DNA of 64,000 bases. It comes from Caldovatus sediminis (lineage in GTDB: Bacteria; Pseudomonadota; Alphaproteobacteria; Acetobacterales; Acetobacteraceae). A program made the position numbers and the translations under genes. Shown here piece after piece: positions 8,355 to 16,037 of this stretch (position 1 is the first letter of the stretch; each line of letters begins with the position of its first letter). The stretch covers positions 1 to 64,000 of the forward strand of contig NZ_BMKS01000014.1 in NCBI RefSeq assembly GCF_014644455.1, given 5' to 3'. A model generated the notes under the pieces. That model was not told where the DNA came from. It was given only the letters and a program-made list of their open reading frames with translations, and did not search any database.

Positions 8355-9347
8355 TCAATTCCGCCGCCGCCGCTCCTGCGCCTCCTCGCGGCGCAGGTCC
8401 ACCATGAACTGGTACTGCGCGTGGGTCACCTCGCGGTAGCCGGCGCCGCCGCCGCGCTCGATCTGGCGGTAGATCTCCGGATGGGCGCGCGGCAGCGCCA
8501 GATGGAAGAGCTTCATGTCCTCCTTGAACGACGCCGGCAGGTCGGCGCGCACCGTCGTCGGTCCGTTGATGATCGGCTCGCTGCGCCAGATCACCCGCAG
8601 GTCGCGCATGTTGATCATCCCCTTCTCCACCATCGAGCGCAGCGCGCCGCGGGTGAAGCCCTCCGCCTCCTCGCCGATGCCGGAGGCCCAGGTGACGGCG
8701 GCGTCGTATTGGCGCTGCAGCACCGCGACGATCGCCTGCTCGTGCCCGCCGCCGAAGCCGGTGCGGGAGAAGTAGCGGTCCGGGTTGATGCCCTGCCGGC
8801 GCAGGGCGAAGCGCGGGATCAGGTAGCCCGAGGCGGAATTGGGGTCGGACCAGACGATGCTGCGCCCGCGCATCTGCTCGAGGCTGGCGATGCCGGAATC
8901 CGCGCGCACCACCATCACCGCGACGTAGGAGATGGAGCCGTCCGCCTCCTCGGTGCAGAGGATCGGCTCGACGCCGCCGTTGGTGTCGAGCCAGGCGGCG
9001 GCGTAGGCCGCGGGACTCATGGTCGAGATCTCGAGCTGGCCCGCACCGAAGGCCTGGATCACGCCGGCGTAGTCGCTGGCCATGAACAGCCGCACGGGGA
9101 TCTGGAAGGTCCGCTCGAGCAGCTCGCGGTAGGGGCCGAAGCGGCCGAGCCGGTCTGCCTCGTTCTCGCCGCCGAGCACGCCGACGCGGAGCTGCGGCAC
9201 CTGCGCCGCCCACTCGCGCCGCCCGGGGGCGGGGAAGGCGATGTCGGGATCGGTGCTGCGCCGCTGCGCCCGCGCGCCGGCGGGCAGGAGCGCGGCGGCG
9301 CAGGCGGCGGTCAGGGCGCGGAACAGGCGGCGGCGAGGCAGGGACAC
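8355..9347 (-). CDS. phnD: Phosphonate/phosphite ABC transporter substrate-binding protein (PhnD)
   Basis: A 330-residue periplasmic binding protein with a signal peptide (Arg-rich start, hydrophobic core, then ALLPAGARAQ). Family features include LRVGVLGGENEADRLGRF, YAGVIQAFGAGQLEISTMSP, and GGHEQAIVAVLQRQYDAAVTW, typical of PhnD/PtxB proteins. I chose the GTG at 9347 because it sits 6 nt after a strong GGGAGGA ribosome site and begins the signal peptide directly; the longer frame from 9389 would put 14 residues ahead of the signal peptide. Second gene of phnCDEE, 38 bp after phnC. Confidence 0.9.
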   Translation of the reverse strand: MSLPRRRLFRALTAACAAALLPAGARAQRRSTDPDIAFPAPGRREWAAQVPQLRVGVLGGENEADRLGRFGPYRELLERTFQIPVRLFMASDYAGVIQAFGAGQLEISTMSPAAYAAAWLDTNGGVEPILCTEEADGSISYVAVMVVRADSGIASLEQMRGRSIVWSDPNSASGYLIPRFALRRQGINPDRYFSRTGFGGGHEQAIVAVLQRQYDAAVTWASGIGEEAEGFTRGALRSMVEKGMINMRDLRVIWRSEPIINGPTTVRADLPASFKEDMKLFHLALPRAHPEIYRQIERGGGAGYREVTHAQYQFMVDLRREEAQERRRRN

Positions 9348-9385
9348 GCGATGTCCTCCCGGTGCTCGGGACCGGATCGGGCGGC

Positions 9386-10201
9386 TCATCGGACCAGGGC
9401 GGCGCCGGGCGGGGCCGGCGCCCTCGCCGGCCCGGACGGCCCCGGCGCCGCCGGGGCCGTGTCGCCGAAGATCGCCTCCTCCCGCTCGGCGTCAAGCGCG
9501 GCGGGCGGGCCGTCGAACACCACCCGGCCCTGGCGCAGGCCGAGGATGCGGTCGCAATGCGCGCGCGCCACCTCGATCTGGTGCAGGTTGCACAGCACCG
9601 TCAGGCCCTGCTCGCGGTTCGCCTGCCGCAGCGCCTGCATCACCGCCTCGGCGTTGGCGGGGTCGAGGCTCGCGATCGGCTCGTCGGCGAGGATCACCTT
9701 CGGCTCCTGCATCAGGGCGCGGCAGATGGCGACCCGCTGCTGCTGGCCGCCGGAGAGGGTCTCCGCCCGCTGCAATGCCGCCTCCGCGAGGCCGAAGCGG
9801 TCGAGCAGGCCGAGCGCGCGGGCGCGCTCCTCGGCGGTGAACAGGCCGAGCAGGCCGGTCAGCCCGGCGAGGGGCCCGCGCCGGCGGTTCAGGCGCCCGA
9901 TCAGCACGTTGGTCAGCACGTCGAGCCGCTGCACCAGGTTGAACTGCTGGAAGATCATGGCGCAGTCGGCGCGCCAGTCGCGCAGCGCGCGGCCGCGCAG
10001 CGCGGTGATGTCGCGGCCGTCCCACAGCACCCGCCCGGCGCTGGGCTCGGTCAGCCGGTTGACCATCCGCAGCAGCGTGGACTTGCCGGCCCCGGAGCGG
10101 CCGACGATGCCGACCATCTGGCCGTCGGGCACGGCGAGGCTCACCGCGTCCACCGCCGTCACCGTCCCGAAGCGGCGGGTGAGTCCCTGCAGTTCGAGCA
10201 T
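9386..10201 (-). CDS. phnC: Phosphonate/phosphite ABC transporter ATP-binding protein (PhnC)
   Basis: A 271-residue cytoplasmic ATPase. Walker A is GRSGAGKST (34-42), the Q-loop is MIFQQFNLV, the signature is LSGGQQQRVAICRAL, Walker B is VILADEPIASLDP and the H-loop is CNLHQ. RADCAMIFQQFNLVQRLDVL closely fits PhnC. The ATG at 10201 follows GAGGGGTG; the upstream extension is not conserved-looking. First gene of the operon, so the promoter should lie in the roughly 270 bp up to 10470. I did not find a convincing Pho box there. Confidence 0.92.
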   Translation of the reverse strand: MLELQGLTRRFGTVTAVDAVSLAVPDGQMVGIVGRSGAGKSTLLRMVNRLTEPSAGRVLWDGRDITALRGRALRDWRADCAMIFQQFNLVQRLDVLTNVLIGRLNRRRGPLAGLTGLLGLFTAEERARALGLLDRFGLAEAALQRAETLSGGQQQRVAICRALMQEPKVILADEPIASLDPANAEAVMQALRQANREQGLTVLCNLHQIEVARAHCDRILGLRQGRVVFDGPPAALDAEREEAIFGDTAPAAPGPSGPARAPAPPGAALVR

Positions 10202-10470
10202 CACCCCTCGTTCGGGCGGCGGCAGCGTTCGGCCCCGGATGCCGCCGGTGCGGGGGAGGCGCTGCCGTCCGCCCCCCGCGGCGGGCACGACGCTATAGCG
10301 CGGCGGGTCGGGCGGCGCAGCCCGGCGCCGCGCGGCGGGGCGCGAACGCGGGTCGCCCCCGCCGCGTTGGCCGGGGCGCGGGCTACCGCGCGCCCGGAGC
10401 GGTCGGCTGCGCTTGGCGGTCCGGCGACGGGGCGCGAAGACTCGGTCCCGTGACAGGGCAGGGGCGGCGG

Positions 10471-11532
10471 ATGGAACCGGGCTCAGCTGACGACGCCGCG
10501 CTCGCGGAGAAGGTCGCCTTCCTCCGCCGGCCGGAGTCCTACCCGGAGGGCACGCGCGCCGTGGAGGCGCGCGAGACCCGCATGTCGTGGGTCTTCCTCA
10601 CCGATCGTCTCGTCTACAAGCTGAAGAAGCCGGTGGCGACGCGCCACCTCGACTTCCGCAGCCTGGCGCTGCGCCGCGCCTATTGCGAGGAGGAGGTGCG
10701 GCTCAACGCCCGGCTCGCGCCCGGCGTCTATCTCGGCACCGCGGTCCTCCGGCGCGGTCCGGACGGCCGGCTCCGCCTCGGCGACGCCGACGCCGCGGCG
10801 GGCGAGGTCGTGGACTGGCTCGTGCTGATGCGCCGGCTGCCGGCCGAGCGGATGCTCGACGCGGCGATCCGCCGCGGCACGGTCACGCCCGACCGGATCG
10901 AGGCGGTCGCCGACCTGCTCGCGGCCTTCTACGCCGCGGCGGCCCCGGAGAGCCTCGCCCAGGCCGAGTATCTCGGCCGCTTCCTCGAGGACCAGGCGAC
11001 CAACCGCGAGCTGCTCTGCGCGCCGGGCTTCGGGCTCGCGCGCGAGGAGGTCGAGCCGGTGCTCGCCCCGGTCGAGGCGCTGCTGCGCGACGAGCCGGGG
11101 CTGCTCCTCGCCCGGCTCGCGGAGCGGCGCATCGTCGAGGGGCACGGCGACCTCCGCCCGGAGCACGTCTTCCTCGGCGAGCCGGCGGCGGTGATAGACT
11201 GCCTGGAGTTCAGCCGCCGCCTCAGGCTGCTCGATCCCTACGAGGAGCTCTGCTTCCTCGGCATGGAGTGCGCCGCGGCCGGCGCCGCCTGGATCGGGCC
11301 GGCGCTGATCGCGCGCTGCGCCGCCCGCATGGGCGAGCCCGTGCCGGACCGGCGCCTGCTCGCCTTCTACACCGCCTTCCGCGCGGCGCTGCGCGCCCGG
11401 CAGGCGGTGGCGCACCTGCTCGATCCCAGGCCGCGCGAGCCGGCGAAGTGGCTGCCGCAGGCGCGGCGCTACCTCGCCATCGGCGCGGAGGCGGCGGCCA
11501 CCCTCAGCCTCCGTGCTCCAGCAGGTCGTTGA
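10471..11532 (+). CDS. Aminoglycoside-phosphotransferase-like kinase (COG2187 type)
   Basis: A 353-residue protein of the APH/kinase fold. The N-terminal lobe includes SWVFLTDRLVYKLKKPVATR, with a lysine placed as the ATP-binding residue. The catalytic loop is VEGHGDLRPEHVFLG, and VIDCLEFSRRLRLLDP supplies the metal-binding acidic residue. Equivalent proteins often carry an extra C-terminal P-loop domain, which is absent here. The substrate is unknown; resistance is not implied. ATG at 10471 is preferred over GTG at 10450 because of the G-rich ribosome site. Its 3' end overlaps the convergent PRPP-synthetase gene by 29 bp. A related protein, Rv2004c, belongs to the mycobacterial DosR regulon. 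Confidence 0.8.
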   Translation: MEPGSADDAALAEKVAFLRRPESYPEGTRAVEARETRMSWVFLTDRLVYKLKKPVATRHLDFRSLALRRAYCEEEVRLNARLAPGVYLGTAVLRRGPDGRLRLGDADAAAGEVVDWLVLMRRLPAERMLDAAIRRGTVTPDRIEAVADLLAAFYAAAAPESLAQAEYLGRFLEDQATNRELLCAPGFGLAREEVEPVLAPVEALLRDEPGLLLARLAERRIVEGHGDLRPEHVFLGEPAAVIDCLEFSRRLRLLDPYEELCFLGMECAAAGAAWIGPALIARCAARMGEPVPDRRLLAFYTAFRAALRARQAVAHLLDPRPREPAKWLPQARRYLAIGAEAAATLSLRAPAGR

Positions 11533-12481
11533 TCGAGCCGCCCGCGTGCAGGCGCCGGATCGCCTCGGCGAAGAGCGGCGCGGCGCCGACCACCTCCACC
11601 CGCGCGCCGAGCAGCGCCGGCGGCAGGCGGAAGGGCGGCACCGTGTCGGTGACGAAGGTCCGCGCGAGGGCGGGCGCGGCGATCGCCTCCGCGGCCGGGC
11701 CGGTGAACAGCCCGTGGGCGGCGACCGCGAACACGCGCGCCGCCCCCTGCTCGAGGCAGGCCTCGGCGGCGCGCCGCATCGTCCCGCCGGTGCTGATCAG
11801 GTCGTCCACCACGACCACGGTGGCGCCGGCGACCTCGCCCACCAGCAGGTGGCCGCTCACCACCCCGGCGCTGCGCCGCTTCTCCATGAAGGCGGCGCCG
11901 ACCTCGCGGCCGAGCATCGCCTCGAAGCTCTCGCGGAAGAGCTGCGCCCGCTTGACGCCGCCCGGATCGGGCGAGGCCACCACCACCGGCCCCTCGCCCA
12001 CCATCCCGCGCAGGCGGCGGGCGAAGAGGAGGCGGCTGTCGAGGTGCTCGGCGCGGCAGCGGAAGGCGTTCTGGAACGCCACCACGTTGTGCACGTCGAG
12101 GGTGACGACCGCATCCACCCCCATCGCCTCGAGGAGCTGCGCGAGGTAGCGGGTGGTCAGCGGGTCGCGCGGCTTGGTGCGGCGGTCCTTGCGCGCGTAG
12201 GCGAGGTAGGGGATCATCGCCGTCACCCGCGCCGCCCCGGCATCGCGCACCGCGCCGAGGAAGAACAGCAGCCGGCAGAGCTTGTCGTTCGGGCTCTGGT
12301 CGGGGCCGCCGTGCAGGCCCTGCACGACGTAGACGTCGCGGCCGCGCACGCCCTCGAGCGGCCGCGCCTTGTGCTCGCCGTCCTCGAACTCGCGCTCCTC
12401 GTGCGCGGCGAGCGGCACGCCGAGCGCGGCGGCGACCGCCTCCCCGAAGGCGCGGCTGGCGTCGAGCGCGAAGAGCTGCAT
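11504..12481 (-). CDS. Ribose-phosphate pyrophosphokinase (PRPP synthetase)-like
   Basis: A 325-residue protein of the PRPP-synthetase family, which makes PRPP from ribose-5-phosphate and ATP. Recognisable parts are MIPYLAYARKDRRTKPRDPL (flexible loop and Arg-rich site), VVTLDVHN (divalent-metal region) and the PRPP loop VVVVDDLISTGGTM. The N-terminus is shorter and more divergent than the housekeeping enzyme, so it is probably an accessory paralog. The ATG at 12481 is preceded by GAGGA. It is divergent from nicotinate phosphoribosyltransferase over 88 bp, which fits a role supplying PRPP to that enzyme and to the phosphoribosyltransferase at 13988-14662. Confidence 0.82.
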   Translation of the reverse strand: MQLFALDASRAFGEAVAAALGVPLAAHEEREFEDGEHKARPLEGVRGRDVYVVQGLHGGPDQSPNDKLCRLLFFLGAVRDAGAARVTAMIPYLAYARKDRRTKPRDPLTTRYLAQLLEAMGVDAVVTLDVHNVVAFQNAFRCRAEHLDSRLLFARRLRGMVGEGPVVVASPDPGGVKRAQLFRESFEAMLGREVGAAFMEKRRSAGVVSGHLLVGEVAGATVVVVDDLISTGGTMRRAAEACLEQGAARVFAVAAHGLFTGPAAEAIAAPALARTFVTDTVPPFRLPPALLGARVEVVGAAPLFAEAIRRLHAGGSINDLLEHGG

Positions 12482-12569
12482 GGCCTGGTCCTCGCCCGGC
12501 TTCCCGCTATCCCATATCGTCGGTCCGGCCCCGCTGCGACGCGGCCGCGCGCGAAAGGAGGCGACCCCG

Positions 12570-13964
12570 ATGCCGCTGCCCCTCCCCGCCCCCTTGCCGC
12601 CCGGGCTCGCGCTGTTCACCGACCTCTACGAGCTGCGCATGGCGCGCGCCTATCTCGCGCTCGGCATGGAACGGGAGACGGCGGTGTTCAGCCTCTTCGC
12701 CCGCCGCCTGCCGCGCGGGCGCAACTTCCTGCTCGCCTGCGGCATCGAGGACCTGCTGGACACGCTCGCGGCGCTGCGCTTCGCGCCGGAGGACCTCGAC
12801 CACCTCCGCGCGCTCGGCGAGTTCCCGGAGGAGTTCCTGCGCTGGCTCGCGGGCTTCCGCTTCTCGGGCGCCATCCACGCCGTGCCGGAGGGGACGCCGG
12901 TCTTCGCCGAGGAGCCGATCCTCGAGGTCGTCGCGCCGATGGCCGAGGCGCAGCTCGTCGAGACCCTGGCGATGAACCAGGTCGGGCTGCAGACGCTGCT
13001 CGCCTCCAAGGCCGCGCGCGTCGTGGCGGCGGCGGCGGGGCGGCCGGTGGTGGACTTCGGCAGCCGCCGCGCGCAGGGACTCGACGCCGCCGTGGCCGGG
13101 GCGCGCGCCTTCCACCTCGCCGGCGTCGCCGCCACCTCGAACGTTCTCGCCGGCGCGCGCCACGGCATCCCGGTCGCCGGCACCATGGCGCACAGCTTCG
13201 TGCAGGCCTTCGACAGCGAGGCCGAGGCCTTCCGCGCCTACGCCCGCCTCTATCCGGAGACGATCCTGCTGGTGGACACCTACGACACGGCGGAGGGCGT
13301 GCGCCGCGTCGTCGCGCTGGCCCGCGAGCTGGGGGACGCCTTCCGCGTGCGCGGCGTGCGGCTCGATTCCGGCGACCTGCTCGCCCTGTCGCGCGAGGCG
13401 CGGGCGATCCTCGACGCGGCCGGGCTGCGCCAGGTGCAGGTCTTCGCCAGCGGCGGGCTGGACGAGGAGCGGATCGCCGCGCTGCTGGCCGCCGGGGCGC
13501 CGATCGACGCCTTCGGCGTCGGCACCGACATGAGCGTCTCGGCCGACGCGCCGGCGCTCGACCTCGCCTACAAGCTCACCGCCTACGCCGGGGTCGGGCG
13601 CACCAAGCTCTCGGCGGGCAAGCGCATCCTGCCCGGGCGCAAGCAGGTGTTCCGCCGGTTCCGCGACGGCGAGGCGGAGGAGGACGTGATCGCGCGGGCC
13701 GAGGAGGCGCTGCCCGGAGAGCCGCTGCTGCGCCCCCTCATGCGCGACGGCCGCCGCCTGCATCCGCGCCCCGCCCTCGCCCAGGCCCGCGCCGAGACGG
13801 CGGCGCGCGTCGCCGCCCTTCCGGCGCGGCTGCGCGCGCTCGGGCCGGCCGATCCGCCCTACCGCGTGACGATCAGCACCGCCCTCGCCGCGCATGAGCG
13901 GGAGGTGCGCGCCCGCGTCGCCGCCGGCGCCCGGGGCCAGGGCGGCGGGGCGCCGGCGCGCTGA
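12570..13964 (+). CDS. pncB: Nicotinate phosphoribosyltransferase
   Basis: A 464-residue NAD-salvage enzyme converting nicotinate plus PRPP to nicotinate mononucleotide. The start FTDLYELRMARAYL and the blocks VVDFGSRRAQGLDAA, TSNVLAGARHGIPVAGTMAH (containing the conserved active-site His), VRLDSGDL and FASGGLDE are typical of the COG1488 family. The ATG at 12570 follows AAAGGAGG. It is divergent from the PRPP-synthetase-like gene and convergent with the phosphoribosyltransferase. Mycobacterial PncB2 (Rv0573c) is a DosR-regulon member. I see no FixK box in the 88-bp promoter gap. Confidence 0.93.
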   Translation: MPLPLPAPLPPGLALFTDLYELRMARAYLALGMERETAVFSLFARRLPRGRNFLLACGIEDLLDTLAALRFAPEDLDHLRALGEFPEEFLRWLAGFRFSGAIHAVPEGTPVFAEEPILEVVAPMAEAQLVETLAMNQVGLQTLLASKAARVVAAAAGRPVVDFGSRRAQGLDAAVAGARAFHLAGVAATSNVLAGARHGIPVAGTMAHSFVQAFDSEAEAFRAYARLYPETILLVDTYDTAEGVRRVVALARELGDAFRVRGVRLDSGDLLALSREARAILDAAGLRQVQVFASGGLDEERIAALLAAGAPIDAFGVGTDMSVSADAPALDLAYKLTAYAGVGRTKLSAGKRILPGRKQVFRRFRDGEAEEDVIARAEEALPGEPLLRPLMRDGRRLHPRPALAQARAETAARVAALPARLRALGPADPPYRVTISTALAAHEREVRARVAAGARGQGGGAPAR

Positions 13965-13987
13965 CGCGGACGAGGGCGGGGCGCCGG

Positions 13988-14662
13988 TCACGGCGGCGCC
14001 CGCCCCGCCGCGGCGTCGAGCAGGCGCACCACCTCGGCGTCGTCGAGCTGGTGGAAGTCGTCGTAGCAGCCGCCGATGCCGAAGGGGATCGCGTTCTCCT
14101 CCAGGCAGACGATCTCGTCCGCCTCGCCGCGCAGCGCGGCGACGGTCTCGGGCGGCGCGACCGGGACCGCGAGCACCAGGCGCGAGGGGCCGCGCCGGCG
14201 CAGCGCGTGCAGCGCGGCGCGCGCGGTGGCGCCGGTCGCCAGCCCGTCGTCCACCACCACGGCGGCGCGCCCGCGCGGATCGGGGCGCGAACGGCCGGCG
14301 AGGTAAGCCCGGCGGCGGCGCTCGATCTCGGCCAGGGCCTGCGCCCGCGCCCGCGCGATGTAGGCCTCGTCGGCGCCGGTGAGCGCGACGACGTCGGCGT
14401 TCAGCACCGTCTCGGCCTCGGCGCCGTTCACCACGGCGCCGAGCGCGAGCTCGGGCTGTCCGGGCGCGCCGAGCTTGCGCACCAGCACGAGGTCGAGCGG
14501 CGCGTGGCCGAGCGCCGCCGCGACCTCCGCCGCGACCGCCACACCGCCGCGCGGCAGGGCGTAGACGACCGGACGGTCGAGGTTGAGTCCCCTGAGGCGC
14601 TCGCCCAGCCGTCGCCCCGCATCGGCGCGGTCGGCGAACAGCGCCGGCTCAGGCCGCCACAT
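13988..14662 (-). CDS. Phosphoribosyltransferase (COG1926 type)
   Basis: A 224-residue type I phosphoribosyltransferase. The PRPP-binding loop is VVVDDGLATGATARAAL, the N-terminal flap region has YALPRGGVAVAAEVAAALG, and LVLVRKLGAPGQPELALGAV is the conserved block of this subgroup. The nucleobase substrate is not known. Its start overlaps the end of the upstream hydrolase gene by 14 bp, so the two are co-translated. In M. tuberculosis Rv0571c the same two domains occur as one polypeptide under DosR control; here they are split. Confidence 0.88.
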   Translation of the reverse strand: MWRPEPALFADRADAGRRLGERLRGLNLDRPVVYALPRGGVAVAAEVAAALGHAPLDLVLVRKLGAPGQPELALGAVVNGAEAETVLNADVVALTGADEAYIARARAQALAEIERRRRAYLAGRSRPDPRGRAAVVVDDGLATGATARAALHALRRRGPSRLVLAVPVAPPETVAALRGEADEIVCLEENAIPFGIGGCYDDFHQLDDAEVVRLLDAAAGRAPP

Positions 14663-15332
14663 GGCTCGGCTCCGGCGCGAGCCAGCGGAGGAACCAGCCG
14701 GCGGCGAGGCGGGCCACCTGCTCCAGCGCGCCCGGCTCCTCGAACAGGTGCGTCGCGCCCGGCACGATGGCGAGTTCGGTCGGGCAGCTCATCCAGGACC
14801 GCGCCCATTCGTTCAGCCGCAGCACCTCGCGGTCCTCGCCGCCGACGATGAGCAGGGTCGGCGCCGCCACGCGCGCGAGGTGCCCCTCGCCCGCGAGGTC
14901 CGGTCGCCCGCCGCGCGAGACGACGGCGCCGACCGAGGCGGGCCGCCCGGCGGCGGCGACCAGCGCGGCCGCGGCGCCGGTGCTGGCGCCGAACAGCCCG
15001 ACCGGCAGGCCCGCCGTCGCCTCATGCGCGGCGACGCACTCGACGGCGGCCTCCAGCCGGCGCGCGAGCAGGCCGATGTCGAACACGTTGCGCCGGTCGG
15101 CGGCCTCCTCCTCGGTCAGCAGGTCGAACAGCAGGGTGGCGAGGCCGGCATGGTGCAGCGCCGCGGCGACCTGGCGGTTGCGCGGGCTCAGCCGGCTCGA
15201 GCCGCTGCCATGGGCGAAGACGACCACCGCTTCGGGCCGCGCCGGCAGTTGCAGCGTGCCCGGCAGGCCGACGGGCGGAACCAGGAGCGGCTCCGTCCTC
15301 GCGACGGCGGGAGAGGAGGCGGGAGGATGCAT
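14649..15332 (-). CDS. Dienelactone-hydrolase-like alpha/beta hydrolase
   Basis: A 227-residue cytoplasmic alpha/beta hydrolase. VVVFAHGSGSSRLSPRNR forms the oxyanion-side loop, the nucleophile is Ser117 in GLFGASTGAAA, the acidic residue is probably in LIVGGEDREV, and the catalytic His is in GATHLFEEPG. The start at 15332 has AGGGAG 8 nt upstream. First gene of a two-gene operon with the phosphoribosyltransferase. The promoter region carries a TTGA-N6-TCAA palindrome (15447-15460) with a CTAGGA -10-like element reading toward this gene, so low-oxygen control is likely. The physiological substrate is unknown. Confidence 0.87.
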   Translation of the reverse strand: MHPPASSPAVARTEPLLVPPVGLPGTLQLPARPEAVVVFAHGSGSSRLSPRNRQVAAALHHAGLATLLFDLLTEEEAADRRNVFDIGLLARRLEAAVECVAAHEATAGLPVGLFGASTGAAAALVAAAGRPASVGAVVSRGGRPDLAGEGHLARVAAPTLLIVGGEDREVLRLNEWARSWMSCPTELAIVPGATHLFEEPGALEQVARLAAGWFLRWLAPEPSHVAA

Positions 15333-15446
15333 GCCGCGGGCTCCCTGTTGCGGTTCCCCGGGCGCGGGCCCAGGTGCCGCCGACCGGCGGAAGGACCAAC
15401 GCCGCGCGCCGGCCGCGTTTCCTAGGCGCGGCGCCGGCCGGGCGCC

Positions 15447-15460
15447 TTGACGCGGGTCAA
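15447..15460. promoter_or_regulatory. FNR/FixK-type box between hydrolase and archease genes
   Basis: TTGACGCGGGTCAA is a perfect TTGAC-N4-GTCAA palindrome in a divergent gap. Leftward, CTAGGA (complement of 15420-15425) starts 28.5 nt from the centre and would serve the hydrolase-phosphoribosyltransferase operon. Rightward, archease begins at 15526, but no comparable -10 is obvious. Confidence 0.78.
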
Positions 15461-15525
15461 TGCGTGGCGGCCGCGCCCGCCGCAGCCTGCGCGGCGGGCG
15501 CCACGACGCGCGAGGGAGCCGAAGG

Positions 15526-16005
15526 ATGCCGACGGGACGCATCGAGGCGACGCAGCCGGCGGACGCGTCGGGCGAGTCCGGCTGGGAGCACTTCCCGCAT
15601 GGCGCCGATATCGGCGTGCGCGGCTGGGGACCGAGCCCCGCGCGCGCCTTCGAGCAGGCGGCGCTCGCCCTGACGCGGATCGTCACCGCGGCCGAGGTCC
15701 GTCCCGAGGCCGAGGTCGCCGTCGCCTGCGAGGCGCCCGACCTCGACCTGCTGCTGGTGGAGTGGCTCAACGCGGTGGTGTTCGAGATGGCGGTGCGGCG
15801 GATGCTGTTCGGCCGCTTCGCGGTCACCGTCGAGGGCGAGGGCGGGTCGGGAGGGGTCCGCCTGAGCGGCCGGCTCTGGGGCGAGCCGGTGGACATCGCC
15901 CGCCACGCTCCGGCGGTCGAGCCGAAGGGCGCGACCTGCACCGCGCTGCGCGTGGCGCGCGAGCCCGGCGGCCGCTGGACCGCGGCCTGCGTCGTGGACG
16001 TCTGA
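15526..16005 (+). CDS. Archease, RtcB-activating protein
   Basis: A 159-residue archease. Members activate the RtcB RNA ligase by promoting its guanylylation. The N-terminal block EHFPHGADIGVRGWG contains Asp28, the expected metal ligand, and the protein ends in ACVVDV with Asp158, the usual C-terminal metal site. LDLLLVEWLNAVVFEMAV is the conserved central helix. The ATG at 15526 follows GAGGGAG. It is 32 bp upstream of rtcB in the same direction. The FixK-type box 66 bp upstream suggests low-oxygen expression, though the best -10 points the other way. Confidence 0.9.
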   Translation: MPTGRIEATQPADASGESGWEHFPHGADIGVRGWGPSPARAFEQAALALTRIVTAAEVRPEAEVAVACEAPDLDLLLVEWLNAVVFEMAVRRMLFGRFAVTVEGEGGSGGVRLSGRLWGEPVDIARHAPAVEPKGATCTALRVAREPGGRWTAACVVDV

Positions 16006-16037
16006 ACACGATCGCGCGAGCGAGGAGAGGCACGGCC

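Noticed and set aside
10471-11532. Antibiotic-resistance aminoglycoside phosphotransferase
   Set aside because: The fold matches the COG2187 kinase-like group seen in stress regulons, not dedicated resistance enzymes; context is metabolic.
11524-11537. TTGATCGAGCCGCC as a FixK box
   Set aside because: The right half site is absent and it lies inside the convergent end of two coding genes.
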